From a bacterium (GTDB lineage Bacteria > Pseudomonadota > Alphaproteobacteria > Micavibrionales > UBA2020), in assembly GCA_029945425.1 (NCBI GenBank), contig JAQSDV010000004.1, positions 434,436-498,435 of the forward strand: DNA of 64,000 bases, in the 5' to 3' direction. This document shows positions 37,201-44,665 of this stretch, one piece after another. The translations under genes and the position numbers were made by a program. The notes beneath the pieces were generated by a model. That model made no database searches, had not been told where the DNA came from, and saw nothing but the letters and a program-made list of their open reading frames with translations. The first letter of the stretch is position 1. Every line of letters begins with the position of its first letter.

Positions 37201-40200
37201 TAGCGCGAATTTCAAAGTAGCCCCACCGCCCAATCCTGTCACAGGCGGCACCGGCTTCATGCAGCAGACCATCACTGATGCCGCCGGAAATAATACCCTG
37301 AATCTCAGGGTGGCTGATATCAGCAGCGTCCGTTACAGCATCAGCGGCAGTTCTTTCAACCTCGGGCTGACAGGTGTTGACGCCAGCGGAAATAACAATG
37401 GCAATAACATCACGATCAGCAACTGGTTCAACGGCACAAGCTACCGCCCAATCACTTCCATCAACCTGATTACGGATACCGGCACGCAAGTGATGACTTC
37501 GCTGGCCATTGATAATTTCTTCAAGCCGACGGCTCGGGATGACTCTTTCAACGCCCAGAGCAAGCTGACGGTGAGCGGCAATGTGCTGTCTAACAATGGT
37601 GGCGGTGCTGACCTCGTTGGCGTGTTCTTCGGCACGCTGAGCGTCACGCCGAATACAATCACCACCGCGCATGGCGGCACGGTCGCGATGGCCGCTAACG
37701 GCTCTTTCACTTATACCGGGCCTGCCGGATATTCGGGCAGTGACAGTTTTGACTACACCATCACCAATTCCGCCAGCCAGCTGTCGGATATCGGCACGGT
37801 CTTGATTTCCAATATTTTTGACCAGCCCAACAGGCCTCCCGTAGCCGTCAATGATGTGCTTGACGCCGATGGCACGCTTCAAGCCTTCGGCAACCTGCTA
37901 AAGAATGACAGCGACCCTGACGGGCAGCAAATTTCCATCCATCTGCAAACCGTGACCACCGCCAATGGCGGCACGGCAACGGTTTTCGGCAATGGCGATG
38001 TGTCTTATACTGCCGCCGAAGGTTTCCGTGGGAGCGACAGCTTTACCTATACCATCGAGGACATCAAGGGCGTCCAAACCACCGGAACTGTCACCGTCAA
38101 CGACATTTTCAGCAACAATGTTCCCATTGCTCAGGACGATAGCTTCAACCTTGACCAACAGGGAGCAGCCTCCGGCAACCTACTTGCGAATGACAGTGAC
38201 CCAGACCTTGATTCTTTCGCTGTACTGGAAGCCCTACTTGTAACCACGAACGGCGGGCAGATTCAAATATCTGCCAATGGCGACTTCACCTATCAAGCCG
38301 CTTCAGGCTACACGGGCAATGATAGCTTTGAATATATCCTGCAAGATTCCTTCGGTGGACGCTCGACAGCTACCGTCAACATAGTCGGCTTCAGCGTCAA
38401 TCAAGACCCCGACGCCAAGGACGATCTGTTCAGCGCCCAACAGGCAGCCGCCGTTTCCGGAAACGTCCTTGTAAACAATGGCAACGGCGCTGACAGTGAC
38501 CCTGACGGCGACAGCTTGTCTGTCATCGCGCAGGACTTCACGACGGCAAATGGAAATATCGTGAGCCTCGCGGCCAACGGCAACTTTAGCTATCAGGCTA
38601 TTGCGGGCTTCCGCGGCAGCGATAGCTTCAGCTATACCGTCACTGACGGACAGGGCGGTTCTGACACCGCGACCGTAAACATCTCCAACATCTTTACCAA
38701 CCGCGCCCCCGTCGCACAGGACGACCAGATCAATGCCCTGAATGGCGGCTCCGTAGCTGCAAACCTGCTGGCAAATCATGGCAATGGTGCGGACAGCGAC
38801 CCGGATGGCGACACACTTTCTGTCTTTGCTCAGACCTTTACTACTGCGAATGGCGGCCAAGTCACCATATCTGCAGATGGAAACGTCAATTACAATGCGG
38901 CTGAAGGTTACAGAGGAAGCGACAACTTCGGCTACATTTTGCAAGATGCTTTCGGAGCCACGGATACCGGAACGGTGAATATTTCCAATGTATTCACCAA
39001 TCGCGCGCCTGTCACCAAAGCTGATAGCTTCTCGGGTAATCAGGGCGTCCAGATTGCTGGTAACGTACTGGTCAATAATGGAAATGGCGCTGATGCCGAT
39101 CCAGACGGCGATACGCTGGCTGTCACCGCCCAGAACTTTACCACCACGCATGGAGGTATTGTTGCCCTCGCGCAAAATGGCAGCTTCACGTACACGCCCG
39201 CCACAGGATATTTCGGGGCTGACAGCTTTACCTACACGCTGCTGGATGCCTACGGCGCGACCGCTACAGGCACTGTAAACCTGACCATTAACCAAGCCTC
39301 TACCAACCACGCGCCTGACGCCAAAAACGATGACTTCTCGGTTTATTATGGAGATGTTATTTCCGGCAACCTGCTGGCAAACAATGGCTCGGGCGCTGAT
39401 ACCGACCCTGACAATGACCCGCTGCATATCGTGGAAACTGCAATAGTTACCGCGCAGGGCATCAACGTCAGCATCGCCATGAACGGGGCATTTTTGTATT
39501 CTCATCCTGCCGACTTCATCGGGACGGACAGCTTTAGCTATACGGTCTCTGACGGGCATGGCGGCACGGATATTGCGACTGTTTCCCTGCATGTCAATAC
39601 GCCCTCAGGCGCTATCGTCGGCACACCGGGTATCGACAACATGACGGGCACAAGCAATGCGGATGTCATGATCGGCCTTGCTGGCAACGACACGATTGGT
39701 AGCGGTGGCGGCAACGATAAGCAGTTCGGCGGCTCCGGCAACGACCGTCTCATCGGCGGCAGCGGTGATGATTGCCTATACGGTGAAACTGGCGACGACC
39801 AGCTGGAAGGCGGATCGGATAATGACTGCCTCTTTGGCGGTAGCGGCAATGACCGCCTTATTGGCGGCTCTGACAACGATACGCTGGATGGCGGTGTCGG
39901 GAACGACACCCTTGAAGGCGGCACGGGCAGCGATATCCTGTTCGGCGGCGACGGGAATGACGTCTTCAACGGCGGCAGCGGCAACGACATCCTTATCAGC
40001 GGCAAGGGTGCGGATGTGCTGACGGGCGGCAGTGGCGTGAATACTTATATTTTTACAGCCGATACCGCTTACAGCGGAGTTGACACCATAACAGACTTCA
40101 GCAAAAGCGGCGGTGACAAGCTTGACCTTAACGATCTCATCAGCTTCAATCCGCTGCATGATGTTATCACCAGCTTTGTTGAAATCACCAGCGTCAATGG

Positions 40201-40336
40201 CAACAGCATCGTTAAGGTTGACGCGGATGGTGCTGGCACGGCTTCAGGATTTGTTCAGATTGCCACGCTGCAAGGCGTGACGGGGTTGACGGACGAGGCG
40301 GCGCTTGTGGCAAGCGGCAACTTGATTGTGTCGTAA
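31283..40336 (+). CDS. Giant serralysin-like RTX protein with tandem Ig-like repeats
   Basis: This 3017-aa protein starts with an M10 metalloprotease-like domain: zinc site HEFGHALGLSHP at 186-197 and a Met-turn Met at 211 (YTIMSTA). RTX-type nonapeptide repeats (GGxGxDxLx) occur near ~345-420, ~670-730, ~1190-1290, ~1380-1460, ~1850-1900 and, densely, ~2790-2920. About seven cadherin/Ig-like ~95-residue repeats (DDSF...GNVLxNNG...GSDSFTYT) span ~2085-2770. There is no Sec signal; the C-terminal RTX block and final hydrophobic end fit type I secretion. No ABC exporter genes are in the window. GGAGA precedes the ATG. It is likely a surface-attached or secreted Ca-dependent protease or adhesin. 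Confidence 0.9.
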   Translation: MSYQDYLSVIHKDANGNPSNFTTLPTIDGTSYAVGNINGTSFTYSYLTPQTVHDFTYRTFSNYYASSAYETNFSALAYSPELLTAIKTITKYSSGSQNFVQPYSVYFGDVAKVTFAEGTNGDIAIGLNTNPASGSIFSGSDAKGKGIAYDGGINTSIPENGDVWFNTDVFNNWQNIGAEGFAIVLHEFGHALGLSHPPLNSAIDSQKYTIMSTATDAELSGVYAHGLQLYDIAAIQSIYGRNYTNHGENGTAFGNGNGFSSGSSPFYYTIWDGGGTHDKIDVSDFNIGSQIDLRQGQFSSIGLAGGATSVAFDAHDSNGNTTSDRGNVAISFFTVIEDAVGGGGGDVIIGNAWANTLDGRGGNDVLFGDGRSYDANNGFVTEDNQRAYTPTTKYADDLSGNDVLVGGAGNDILKAGAGANQLAIGGIATLSNGVINGGTSDTNDGDDSYIIAMEPSGDHAEATVTPISNSTKITVSNIAADATKSETDTALFSIENIIAQRLNNLNTVDTGSLAIVVKDFGAGQSSAALNLFRNQLSSIYSGDHISQLQQPVLTGFNLTSDGKKIGNFYNFALPQTGDAGDSFYLRLPSGETGNRLANAGGGKDLISYIDAEAPNGMVIDLNADPASGTGFAYANGQEVAGPPQLLGDELIGFENVEGTNFNDRIVGNGLDNTINGAGGTDSLAGGIGNDTFIGSADGDFIDGEAGDDVLTYSHLNAPIDVTLGGDGNGTVTLKGATAGAHDTLASIKEVIGTTGQDSFKFTGGSNAVFDGLGGSDEFIVSGSGNLTVIGDEISPIVPNPFTPNNFLSFIVNEGHDTLDLSQIAQGLTVRMGGGALVNGNVLGYNPTLGTTTFSDGKTLNFSGVEEVTLGVANDRLIVGEVRNLSFAGVLDSPTKFNMGESEGDNDTVEVWGHSVLKDGVLYAHNGTQVTGFETIDLTTYYRFVSGDDTLRTTDLGYKYVQNGGGINWLDYRDVQQSLTFNLDANNHGSVTDGTEANTDNLQGSIALVGTGQGDTWNVNSQQHGYLQLGTGNDTVNINTYFGQGFIYTGGQDTFIGGNNISVTLREAQLSGGLSVDHADQGTLLKETSYSHTYGYDVTLTVNGVGSLVFKNWKEVETYRGQDGVYGTADDSVFTSTNYTTVFLDVRGAIYLGVEGNITLPPLLPPNTFLGGITGIAPVDVFATTSSNFSGAGVSVAGGMGNNMLSGGSLSDELGGGVGNDTLAGGAGGDLLHGDTGNDLVQGGDGNDVAYGGAGLDTIDGGTGINYLSGGSEKDVFVASAGGTNTIVDYSQEDQDVIRFSSGSQANLTSSRINNALQDPNDLLLSAGGASVTIAGFFENFFGNEVVIADSGGGEVALHFDENGQLLQNGTGTANSDVISGSGGNDTLASLEGNDRVYGFGGDDSIDAGDGDDFVSGGAGNDSLLAAAGNDIVFGDGGNDLIIAGSGAGNDTYDGGEGVDTLKYTSATQGITININATGGTASGADIDNDIFTNIEKIITSPGNDTITVAAGAAPVELVYVSGNDIYNVSSAADVEISFDGAISASQVSAGNTVNDGSGHITQADFLIAGHGSLTLQGDNLAGQIVKLQDGSAFVVTPAGIAAAQTGTAGDDSFTFSAAYHAYSGLGGNDTLNLAAVASDTAITLQSGVGIVSGAAIGTNYLESVEKVITGTGNDTVSVINAGAITYMGGNDVYTLTGSASSINIFLPPSLVGPEVTVGSFTASGGIVTQVVFNVAGFGTLTLQGANLVGFSAKLFSGDGFEITATGVEAPSVEFGTAGNDIINPPTGTTKVLALGGDDVIIAKAGITQYDGGAGTDTLDASAVTGNLSINLAFGAGGLGQMTGALGTSSIFNIENITTGSGNDTIFGNTGNNILKGDGGADNVNGNFGNDTLIASADGANDVYNGFNGTDTLDYSETTLGVSINLSTGLATGGGVGTDTINGIENVTGGSGNDTITTTNISGVFQGGLGNDTYSANFKVAPPPNPVTGGTGFMQQTITDAAGNNTLNLRVADISSVRYSISGSSFNLGLTGVDASGNNNGNNITISNWFNGTSYRPITSINLITDTGTQVMTSLAIDNFFKPTARDDSFNAQSKLTVSGNVLSNNGGGADLVGVFFGTLSVTPNTITTAHGGTVAMAANGSFTYTGPAGYSGSDSFDYTITNSASQLSDIGTVLISNIFDQPNRPPVAVNDVLDADGTLQAFGNLLKNDSDPDGQQISIHLQTVTTANGGTATVFGNGDVSYTAAEGFRGSDSFTYTIEDIKGVQTTGTVTVNDIFSNNVPIAQDDSFNLDQQGAASGNLLANDSDPDLDSFAVLEALLVTTNGGQIQISANGDFTYQAASGYTGNDSFEYILQDSFGGRSTATVNIVGFSVNQDPDAKDDLFSAQQAAAVSGNVLVNNGNGADSDPDGDSLSVIAQDFTTANGNIVSLAANGNFSYQAIAGFRGSDSFSYTVTDGQGGSDTATVNISNIFTNRAPVAQDDQINALNGGSVAANLLANHGNGADSDPDGDTLSVFAQTFTTANGGQVTISADGNVNYNAAEGYRGSDNFGYILQDAFGATDTGTVNISNVFTNRAPVTKADSFSGNQGVQIAGNVLVNNGNGADADPDGDTLAVTAQNFTTTHGGIVALAQNGSFTYTPATGYFGADSFTYTLLDAYGATATGTVNLTINQASTNHAPDAKNDDFSVYYGDVISGNLLANNGSGADTDPDNDPLHIVETAIVTAQGINVSIAMNGAFLYSHPADFIGTDSFSYTVSDGHGGTDIATVSLHVNTPSGAIVGTPGIDNMTGTSNADVMIGLAGNDTIGSGGGNDKQFGGSGNDRLIGGSGDDCLYGETGDDQLEGGSDNDCLFGGSGNDRLIGGSDNDTLDGGVGNDTLEGGTGSDILFGGDGNDVFNGGSGNDILISGKGADVLTGGSGVNTYIFTADTAYSGVDTITDFSKSGGDKLDLNDLISFNPLHDVITSFVEITSVNGNSIVKVDADGAGTASGFVQIATLQGVTGLTDEAALVASGNLIVS

Positions 40337-40338
40337 AA

Positions 40339-41441
40339 TTGGGTATCACGGTAGAAGCAAGCGTGAACTTACGCCAACGCGGTTATCATCGAGCGAAAAC
40401 AATATTCCTTGTATTGGTTCTGCTGTTCTTTTTCCCTTTTCAGGGAGTACAGGCCGAAAGTTTGCGGGAAGAAGCCGACAGAGTTTGCCAAGCATATATA
40501 GATAAGCCAGATACTTTTGTAGCAGTAGCCAAAAAACCTGATAAGTGCTCGCCAGAAACGGGCATAGATTTTGGCTGTGCAATATATAATCTGCCGCTGG
40601 TAGCTGGAAAGCTGGCGGATTTTTGGTGGCCCGGAACCTGTGGATCAGCCTCATTAGGTTGGGTAGATAAAAATAATCACTTTAACGAGCTTGAGCCCAC
40701 CAATGGCAACTTTGATGCGGGCGCGTTGCGCTCCCTATCGGTTGTCAGCCATCAAAAGGCGGCTTACATTCTAGCTGGCCGATATGGACTATTTATTGAT
40801 AAGGTTTTGCCAGATGGATTTGTTACTCTTTGCGGCCTCTACTATCATTTAGATGGTTGGGAAGATGCAGAACCAACAGAAAACTCGGTGTGCGACAAGT
40901 GGGCGAAAGGCGATACTAATACGGTGAGCAGTATTTTAACCGATGAGATTTCCCAACAGCAGGAGAAAAAATTACATTTATCTACACCTCAAACTATCAT
41001 TTCGGCAGTCAATGTAGATTTTAGCGGACAAGGCCAGAAAGTCCAATTAGTCACCGTTGAAATGACATCTGGCGCAGGATGCGGGTGTAGTCGTCTATCT
41101 CTAAGAGTATCAAAGCGCTTGATGAAGATGCAGGTTTATCTCAAAAAGAAATCGAGCGGCTAGACAGGGATATTCAGAGCGCAATTGGCAATGAACTATC
41201 ATGCGACAAAATAATCAATTGGAAGGTCATAGATATTGAAGGGCAAAAATATATTTCAAAAGACACTATTCTTGACGAATCTGAAACATGGCATGAACAG
41301 AGGACGGGATATGTAGATCGTGTCCTGTTTGGCTTTATTGATGGAAAGTTCCAGGAGGTTTGCCGCCAAAAGCCGACGACACATCTGGCTATAGATAGAA
41401 AAAATACCGATATAGCACTTAAATACAAGCCGATTGAATAA
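40339..41441 (+). pseudogene. Secreted orphan protein gene interrupted by a frameshift
   Basis: The first frame gives a signal peptide (TIFLVLVLLFFFPFQGVQA) and a Cys-rich mature part (YIDKPDTFVAV, WWPGTCGSASLGW, VTLCGLYYHLDGW), then drifts into basic junk after GAGCGCSRL near 41090. From 41091 another frame continues with good coding sequence for 116 residues (for example IKALDEDAGLSQKEIERLD, GYVDRVLFGFIDGKF) to a TAA at 41439-41441. A single-base indel close to 41090 explains this. The start is uncertain: TTG 40339, directly behind the RTX stop, or GTG 40363. No family is recognised. Confidence 0.7.
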
Positions 41442-41721
41442 TGCGCCATCTTAATTTTTACGGGCAGTTCGATGGATACTTGGCTTTCTCTCGGAAGCCA
41501 GTTTCTATTTAAGTGATATTTGACTGCCAGATTAAATCTCCAAGAATGTTTTTCTTCTCGGTGCAACTTTGACTCCTGCCCTCCGCAGGGACTTCTAGCG
41601 ATCAACAGGAAGCCTCGGTTCCCCCTGAAGGTTTTCCCCAATTTTCCTGTATGACGCCGCCGCTGCTGCAGGCTTATCGGTGTCATGCCCGGAAGGGAAA
41701 TTCAAACAGGGAGATTAAGTC
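41442..41721. other. 280-base gap without a recognisable gene
   Basis: No frame looks coding. The end of the stretch (41640-41721) is a GC-richer leader preceding the next gene and includes AACAGGGAGA, which serves as that gene's ribosome site. Confidence 0.4.
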
Positions 41722-42051
41722 ATGGCGACAGATAACAAAACCATCGAAGCAGAAAAGTTTCAATTAGAATGGGACGGCATCACCATCAGCATCCATTGGG
41801 AGCCGCAATGGCTGAACTCGGATACCTACGATGTAGCGCATTTCGACATTCACAGCATCCAGCCCGCTAAGGCGGCCCTACCCATCACGGAGACGGGCTA
41901 TCTCTCCCACTTTACGTCGCGTTAGAACGTAGCCGCCTACGGCGGCCCTGCCGAATTTGTCCGCACTGCCTGTACTTCCGGCCCCGGTGACGCAGGCGGC
42001 GATAAAGTTTGCCGCCCTCCCATTTGTTCCGCCAGACATGTTGATAGATGA
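41722..42051 (+). pseudogene. Small conserved-looking gene with a premature stop
   Basis: The intact part encodes 67 residues beginning MATDNKTIEAEKFQLEWDGI, with WEPQWLNSDTYDVAHFDIH, ending HFTSR at a TAG (41923-41925). The same frame then continues NVAAYGGPAEFVR, which reads as the natural continuation of the protein. After that it turns to Cys-rich nonsense (TACTSGPGDAGG) until a TGA at 42049. A nonsense change plus a further indel are therefore likely. GGGAGATTAAGTC precedes the ATG. The function is unknown; I recall similar short proteins on mobilisable elements but cannot name the family. Confidence 0.6.
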
Positions 42052-42335
42052 ATATGCTCAAGCGCATGGAAAGCTCAATCAATTCCTTTTCAATGACTGT
42101 CGAGAAAATCCACGACAAGTTCGCTAACCTTTTAGCGCAGATAGAAAAGCAATTCACAGGCGAGTTTGAGCAACTGAGCATCGAGGATATCGAAGTCGAT
42201 GCCCCTGAATTTGAGGATTTTCTGATCGGCAACAAGGTCAAGGTCTTGCTACAGGACATCGATATTGACCGCTGGAAGCAAGACTTGGAAGAAGACCGCG
42301 ACTTAGTAATTTTGCTGTACACACTCGGCCAGTGA
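42048..42335 (+). CDS. Small acidic helical protein, 95 aa
   Basis: No family is recognised. The protein begins MNMLKRMESSINSFSMTVEK and is mostly helical and acidic (LSIEDIEVDAPEFEDFLIG, DIDIDRWKQDLEEDRD), without signal or membrane segments. There is no good ribosome site; ATG 42048 and ATG 42054 are both possible. Its stop overlaps the next start (GTGA), so the two small genes are likely translated together. It lies near the right end of the accessory region. Confidence 0.55.
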   Translation: MNMLKRMESSINSFSMTVEKIHDKFANLLAQIEKQFTGEFEQLSIEDIEVDAPEFEDFLIGNKVKVLLQDIDIDRWKQDLEEDRDLVILLYTLGQ

Positions 42336-42541
42336 ATTGGACAAGCACAATCGACCGAGCATCCATCTCAGATGCAACGAAGCGGGTTTTGGATTCTGCT
42401 CTAACTGTATTTTCTATTACAAAAGACGCTTTGTCCGAAATTGAGTCACTCGTGAAGGGCGAACCCTTAGACATTTGCGCACCTAAAGAATCCCCGCGTG
42501 CGTTACGAAGAATGCTGCAAAGAGAACAAAAGAGTGAATAA
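42332..42541 (+). CDS. Small protein coupled to the preceding gene, 69 aa
   Basis: It starts at a GTG that overlaps the upstream stop by 4 bases. The sequence (ISDATKRVLDSALTVFSITKDALSEIESLVKG) is helical and ends in a basic stretch, PRALRRMLQREQKSE, that could bind nucleic acid. No known domain is visible. Together with the acidic 95-aa protein upstream it has the size and arrangement of a toxin-antitoxin-like pair, but no diagnostic residues support that. Confidence 0.45.
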   Translation: MNWTSTIDRASISDATKRVLDSALTVFSITKDALSEIESLVKGEPLDICAPKESPRALRRMLQREQKSE

Positions 42542-42680
42542 GCTTTGCCCTATCATTTTAGAAATGGAATTGCTGATCTCGAAGACGTATGCACTCGAAA
42601 ATTTATGCACAACCCATATACAGTCTTTTTACAGACGTTATTTCCTTATTAAAACAATGAGCTATAATTAACCCTCAATC

Positions 42681-42695
42681 TCGCGGGGATGACAA
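42681..42695 (-). repeat. 15-bp boundary repeat, right copy (inverted)
   Basis: TCGCGGGGATGACAA is the exact reverse complement of 8755-8769. It lies between the last accessory gene and the S24-type repressor. Unlike the left copy it has no second hairpin arm nearby. Confidence 0.55.
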
Positions 42696-42717
42696 CGATG
42701 AGTTAGGTTTAATTGAA

Positions 42718-43371
42718 CTACCCGCGCCCGATCACGGAATAGAGCGCCTGCACTTCCTTCAGCGAGACGTCGGTTTCCAGCGGCGGGTTGAACTGGCGCA
42801 CGCGGATTTTCGCGTCGCCCAGTTTCACGAGGCGCTTGATGAAGGCGTCGCCGTTTTTCATTTCGATGACGCAATCCTTGTTCACCTCCGGCGGGCGGCC
42901 GGGATGGACGTAGATCAGCTCGCCGCGGAAATAGCGCGGCTCCATGGAATCAGAGAACACGTAAATACCGAACGCGTCCTTGATGCCGTTCAGCGCGGGA
43001 TGGCGCGCTACCCAGTCGACGATATCGCCGTTCGACAGGTTCAAACCGGACGTGCCTTTTTTCCCCACATCGTCGCTGCCGGCGGCGTAGCCGTAAACGG
43101 GCACGGGTGCCTCGAAAGGTTTGGAGGCGGGGCCGTCGGGCGCACGGCGCGTGCCGGGCTTGGGCGCCTCCTGCAAATATTGCAGGTCGAGCCGGATGCC
43201 GAGATACGCCTCGATAATCGGAATTTCATCCGCCACGATGCGCCGCTGGCCGTTCAGCATGCGGTTGACGGCGGCGGGATTGACGCCCATCCGTTCCGCC
43301 AGCCCGCGTTGCGTCAGGTGGGGGGAGGTTTCGAGCGTTTCGCGAATCAAATGATGAAGGCGTGTGACCAT
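42718..43371 (-). CDS. XRE-HTH / S24-peptidase repressor (LexA/CI-like)
   Basis: This 217-aa protein has an N-terminal helix-turn-helix (TQRGLAERMGVNPAAVNRMLNG, ~20-41) and a C-terminal S24 self-cleaving domain with Ser142 (FSDSMEP) and Lys179 (AFIKRLV). An Ala-Gly at 97-98 (GYAAGSD) is a fitting autocleavage site. It should repress the divergent cassette starting at 43569 and be relieved by RecA-dependent cleavage after DNA damage. The 197-base intergenic region between them would hold the operators, though no strong palindrome stands out. Confidence 0.85.
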   Translation of the reverse strand: MVTRLHHLIRETLETSPHLTQRGLAERMGVNPAAVNRMLNGQRRIVADEIPIIEAYLGIRLDLQYLQEAPKPGTRRAPDGPASKPFEAPVPVYGYAAGSDDVGKKGTSGLNLSNGDIVDWVARHPALNGIKDAFGIYVFSDSMEPRYFRGELIYVHPGRPPEVNKDCVIEMKNGDAFIKRLVKLGDAKIRVRQFNPPLETDVSLKEVQALYSVIGRG

Positions 43372-43568
43372 ATATCCATGATATTGCGTTTCCGGTTGCG
43401 GATAAAGCGAATTTTGTATGCGAATTTTTATTATTCATTAACAGGAACTTAACCCCACGGTACCGCCGTTTCAAGAAAAAGCACTGGACGTATGTTGCGG
43501 TTTCTGCAATATTGGAGATAGAGAACAAATAAAGAACGATAAACAGGATAAAGAGAGAAAAGGATAAA

Positions 43569-44108
43569 ATGGACTGGTTCAAGGTTCACCACGGATTGAC
43601 CTACGATGCGCGGCTGGGGGCTGTTGCGCGACGCTCCGGCCTGACGCGCGCGGAGGCGGTCTGCCTTTTGCTCTGCCTGCTGGAACACGCCAGCCGGTCG
43701 TTGAGACGCGGATCGGTTGACGGGTTCGACACCGAACTGTCGGCGGCGTTGTTCGACCGCGATGTTGCAAAAGTCGAAGCCGCGATGGCCGCCTTGCGCG
43801 ACAAGGGCATGATCGACGCCGATAACCGCATCGCGGATTGGGAGCGGCAGGGGCTGACGCAGGCCGAGCGCCAGCGCGCCTACCGCGCCCGCAAACGCGC
43901 GGCCGAAGAACGGCAGCAACAGGCCGACGAACGCAAACAGAAAAAACCGCGCCACAACGATGACGCGATTCGCGTCGATGCCAATGACGCGATTCGCGTC
44001 GATCCCGATAACGCGTCGGAAACGCTGGCGCGCCGCAAACGCCTGAGCGCGCAGGCAATCGAGCGCAGCACCGCACGCCGCAACAGCACAGAAGGAGCAG
44101 CACCCTGA
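43569..44108 (+). CDS. Phage-replication-like winged-helix protein with internal iteron-like repeats
   Basis: This 179-aa protein starts MDWFKVHHGLTYDARLGAVARRSG, the style of phage O/DnaT-like N-terminal domains, with a winged-helix-like middle (VAKVEAAMAALRDKGMID) and a long basic helix (AERQRAYRARKRAAEERQQQ). Residues ~130-150 repeat as DDAIRVDANDAIRVDPDN. AAAAGGATAAA precedes the ATG. It is divergent from the S24 repressor, as early replication genes are in temperate phages, so a prophage-derived cassette is likely. Its 3' end overlaps the next gene. Confidence 0.65.
   Translation: MDWFKVHHGLTYDARLGAVARRSGLTRAEAVCLLLCLLEHASRSLRRGSVDGFDTELSAALFDRDVAKVEAAMAALRDKGMIDADNRIADWERQGLTQAERQRAYRARKRAAEERQQQADERKQKKPRHNDDAIRVDANDAIRVDPDNASETLARRKRLSAQAIERSTARRNSTEGAAP
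43962..44000. repeat. Two tandem 15-bp palindromes (iteron-like)
   Basis: GACGCGATTCGCGTC, an odd palindrome, occurs at 43962-43976 and 43986-44000, 24 bases apart, inside the replication-like gene. Confidence 0.7.
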
Positions 44109-44647
44109 ATGACAGCAACATCATCACGACCGACAACTGGGACGGCTGGAAACCCGACTGGCAGGGTCGTAACATCGCGCCCACGCCACATGAATTGCAG
44201 GAACGCCATTCACCGACGCAAAGCCTGACGCCGAACCGCCCGGCCTTGCGCAACCTGACGGAAGTGCGCCGCCGCGTGACCGATGCGCGGCTGTGGGACC
44301 GCATGACGGGCGCGCAGCAGGACGCGGCGCAGGAAATCGCCTTTGCCTTTGAATCGATGAGCCAGGGTCTGGGATTCACCACCGTCAACTGGGAACGCCT
44401 GCCCGGTGCCTGCGGCCCCAACAACGCGATCGAGGCGCGCGAAAAACTGCTGGGCGATTATGTGGGCTGGGCGAGGGGCTGCCACGCCGCGCATATCAGC
44501 CATTCGATGATTATCGACGTGCTGGTATTCGGCTTTTCGTGCCGCGCGCTCGACCACGACCGCCGCGTGCGCTCCGGCTGGTCGCGCCGCAACCTGCTGG
44601 CGGGGCTGACGCTTTACTGCCGCATGAAGGGCTGGAATTGCGCATGA
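44105..44647 (+). CDS. Hypothetical protein of the S24-divergent cassette, probable CTG start
   Basis: Coding character extends well upstream of the first ATG/GTG/TTG candidate (TTG 44195): the preceding residues NDSNIITTDNWDGWKPDWQG read as genuine protein. The frame's best start is CTG 44105, 7 bases after AAGGAG (44092-44097) and overlapping the previous stop as CTGA. The 180-aa product is soluble and helical, with a Trp/Cys-containing C-terminal half (GFSCRALDHDRRVRSGWSRR). It vaguely resembles DUF6456-type C-terminal regions; the function is unknown. Confidence 0.65.
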   Translation: MNDSNIITTDNWDGWKPDWQGRNIAPTPHELQERHSPTQSLTPNRPALRNLTEVRRRVTDARLWDRMTGAQQDAAQEIAFAFESMSQGLGFTTVNWERLPGACGPNNAIEAREKLLGDYVGWARGCHAAHISHSMIIDVLVFGFSCRALDHDRRVRSGWSRRNLLAGLTLYCRMKGWNCA

Positions 44648-44665
44648 GCCCCGTTATAATGGCGC

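Noticed and set aside
36965..39592. Long minus-strand frames (305 and 429 codons) over the RTX gene
   Set aside because: They are mirrors of the repetitive RTX/Ig-like coding sequence, with repeated Val/Ile/Gly-rich translations and no start signals.
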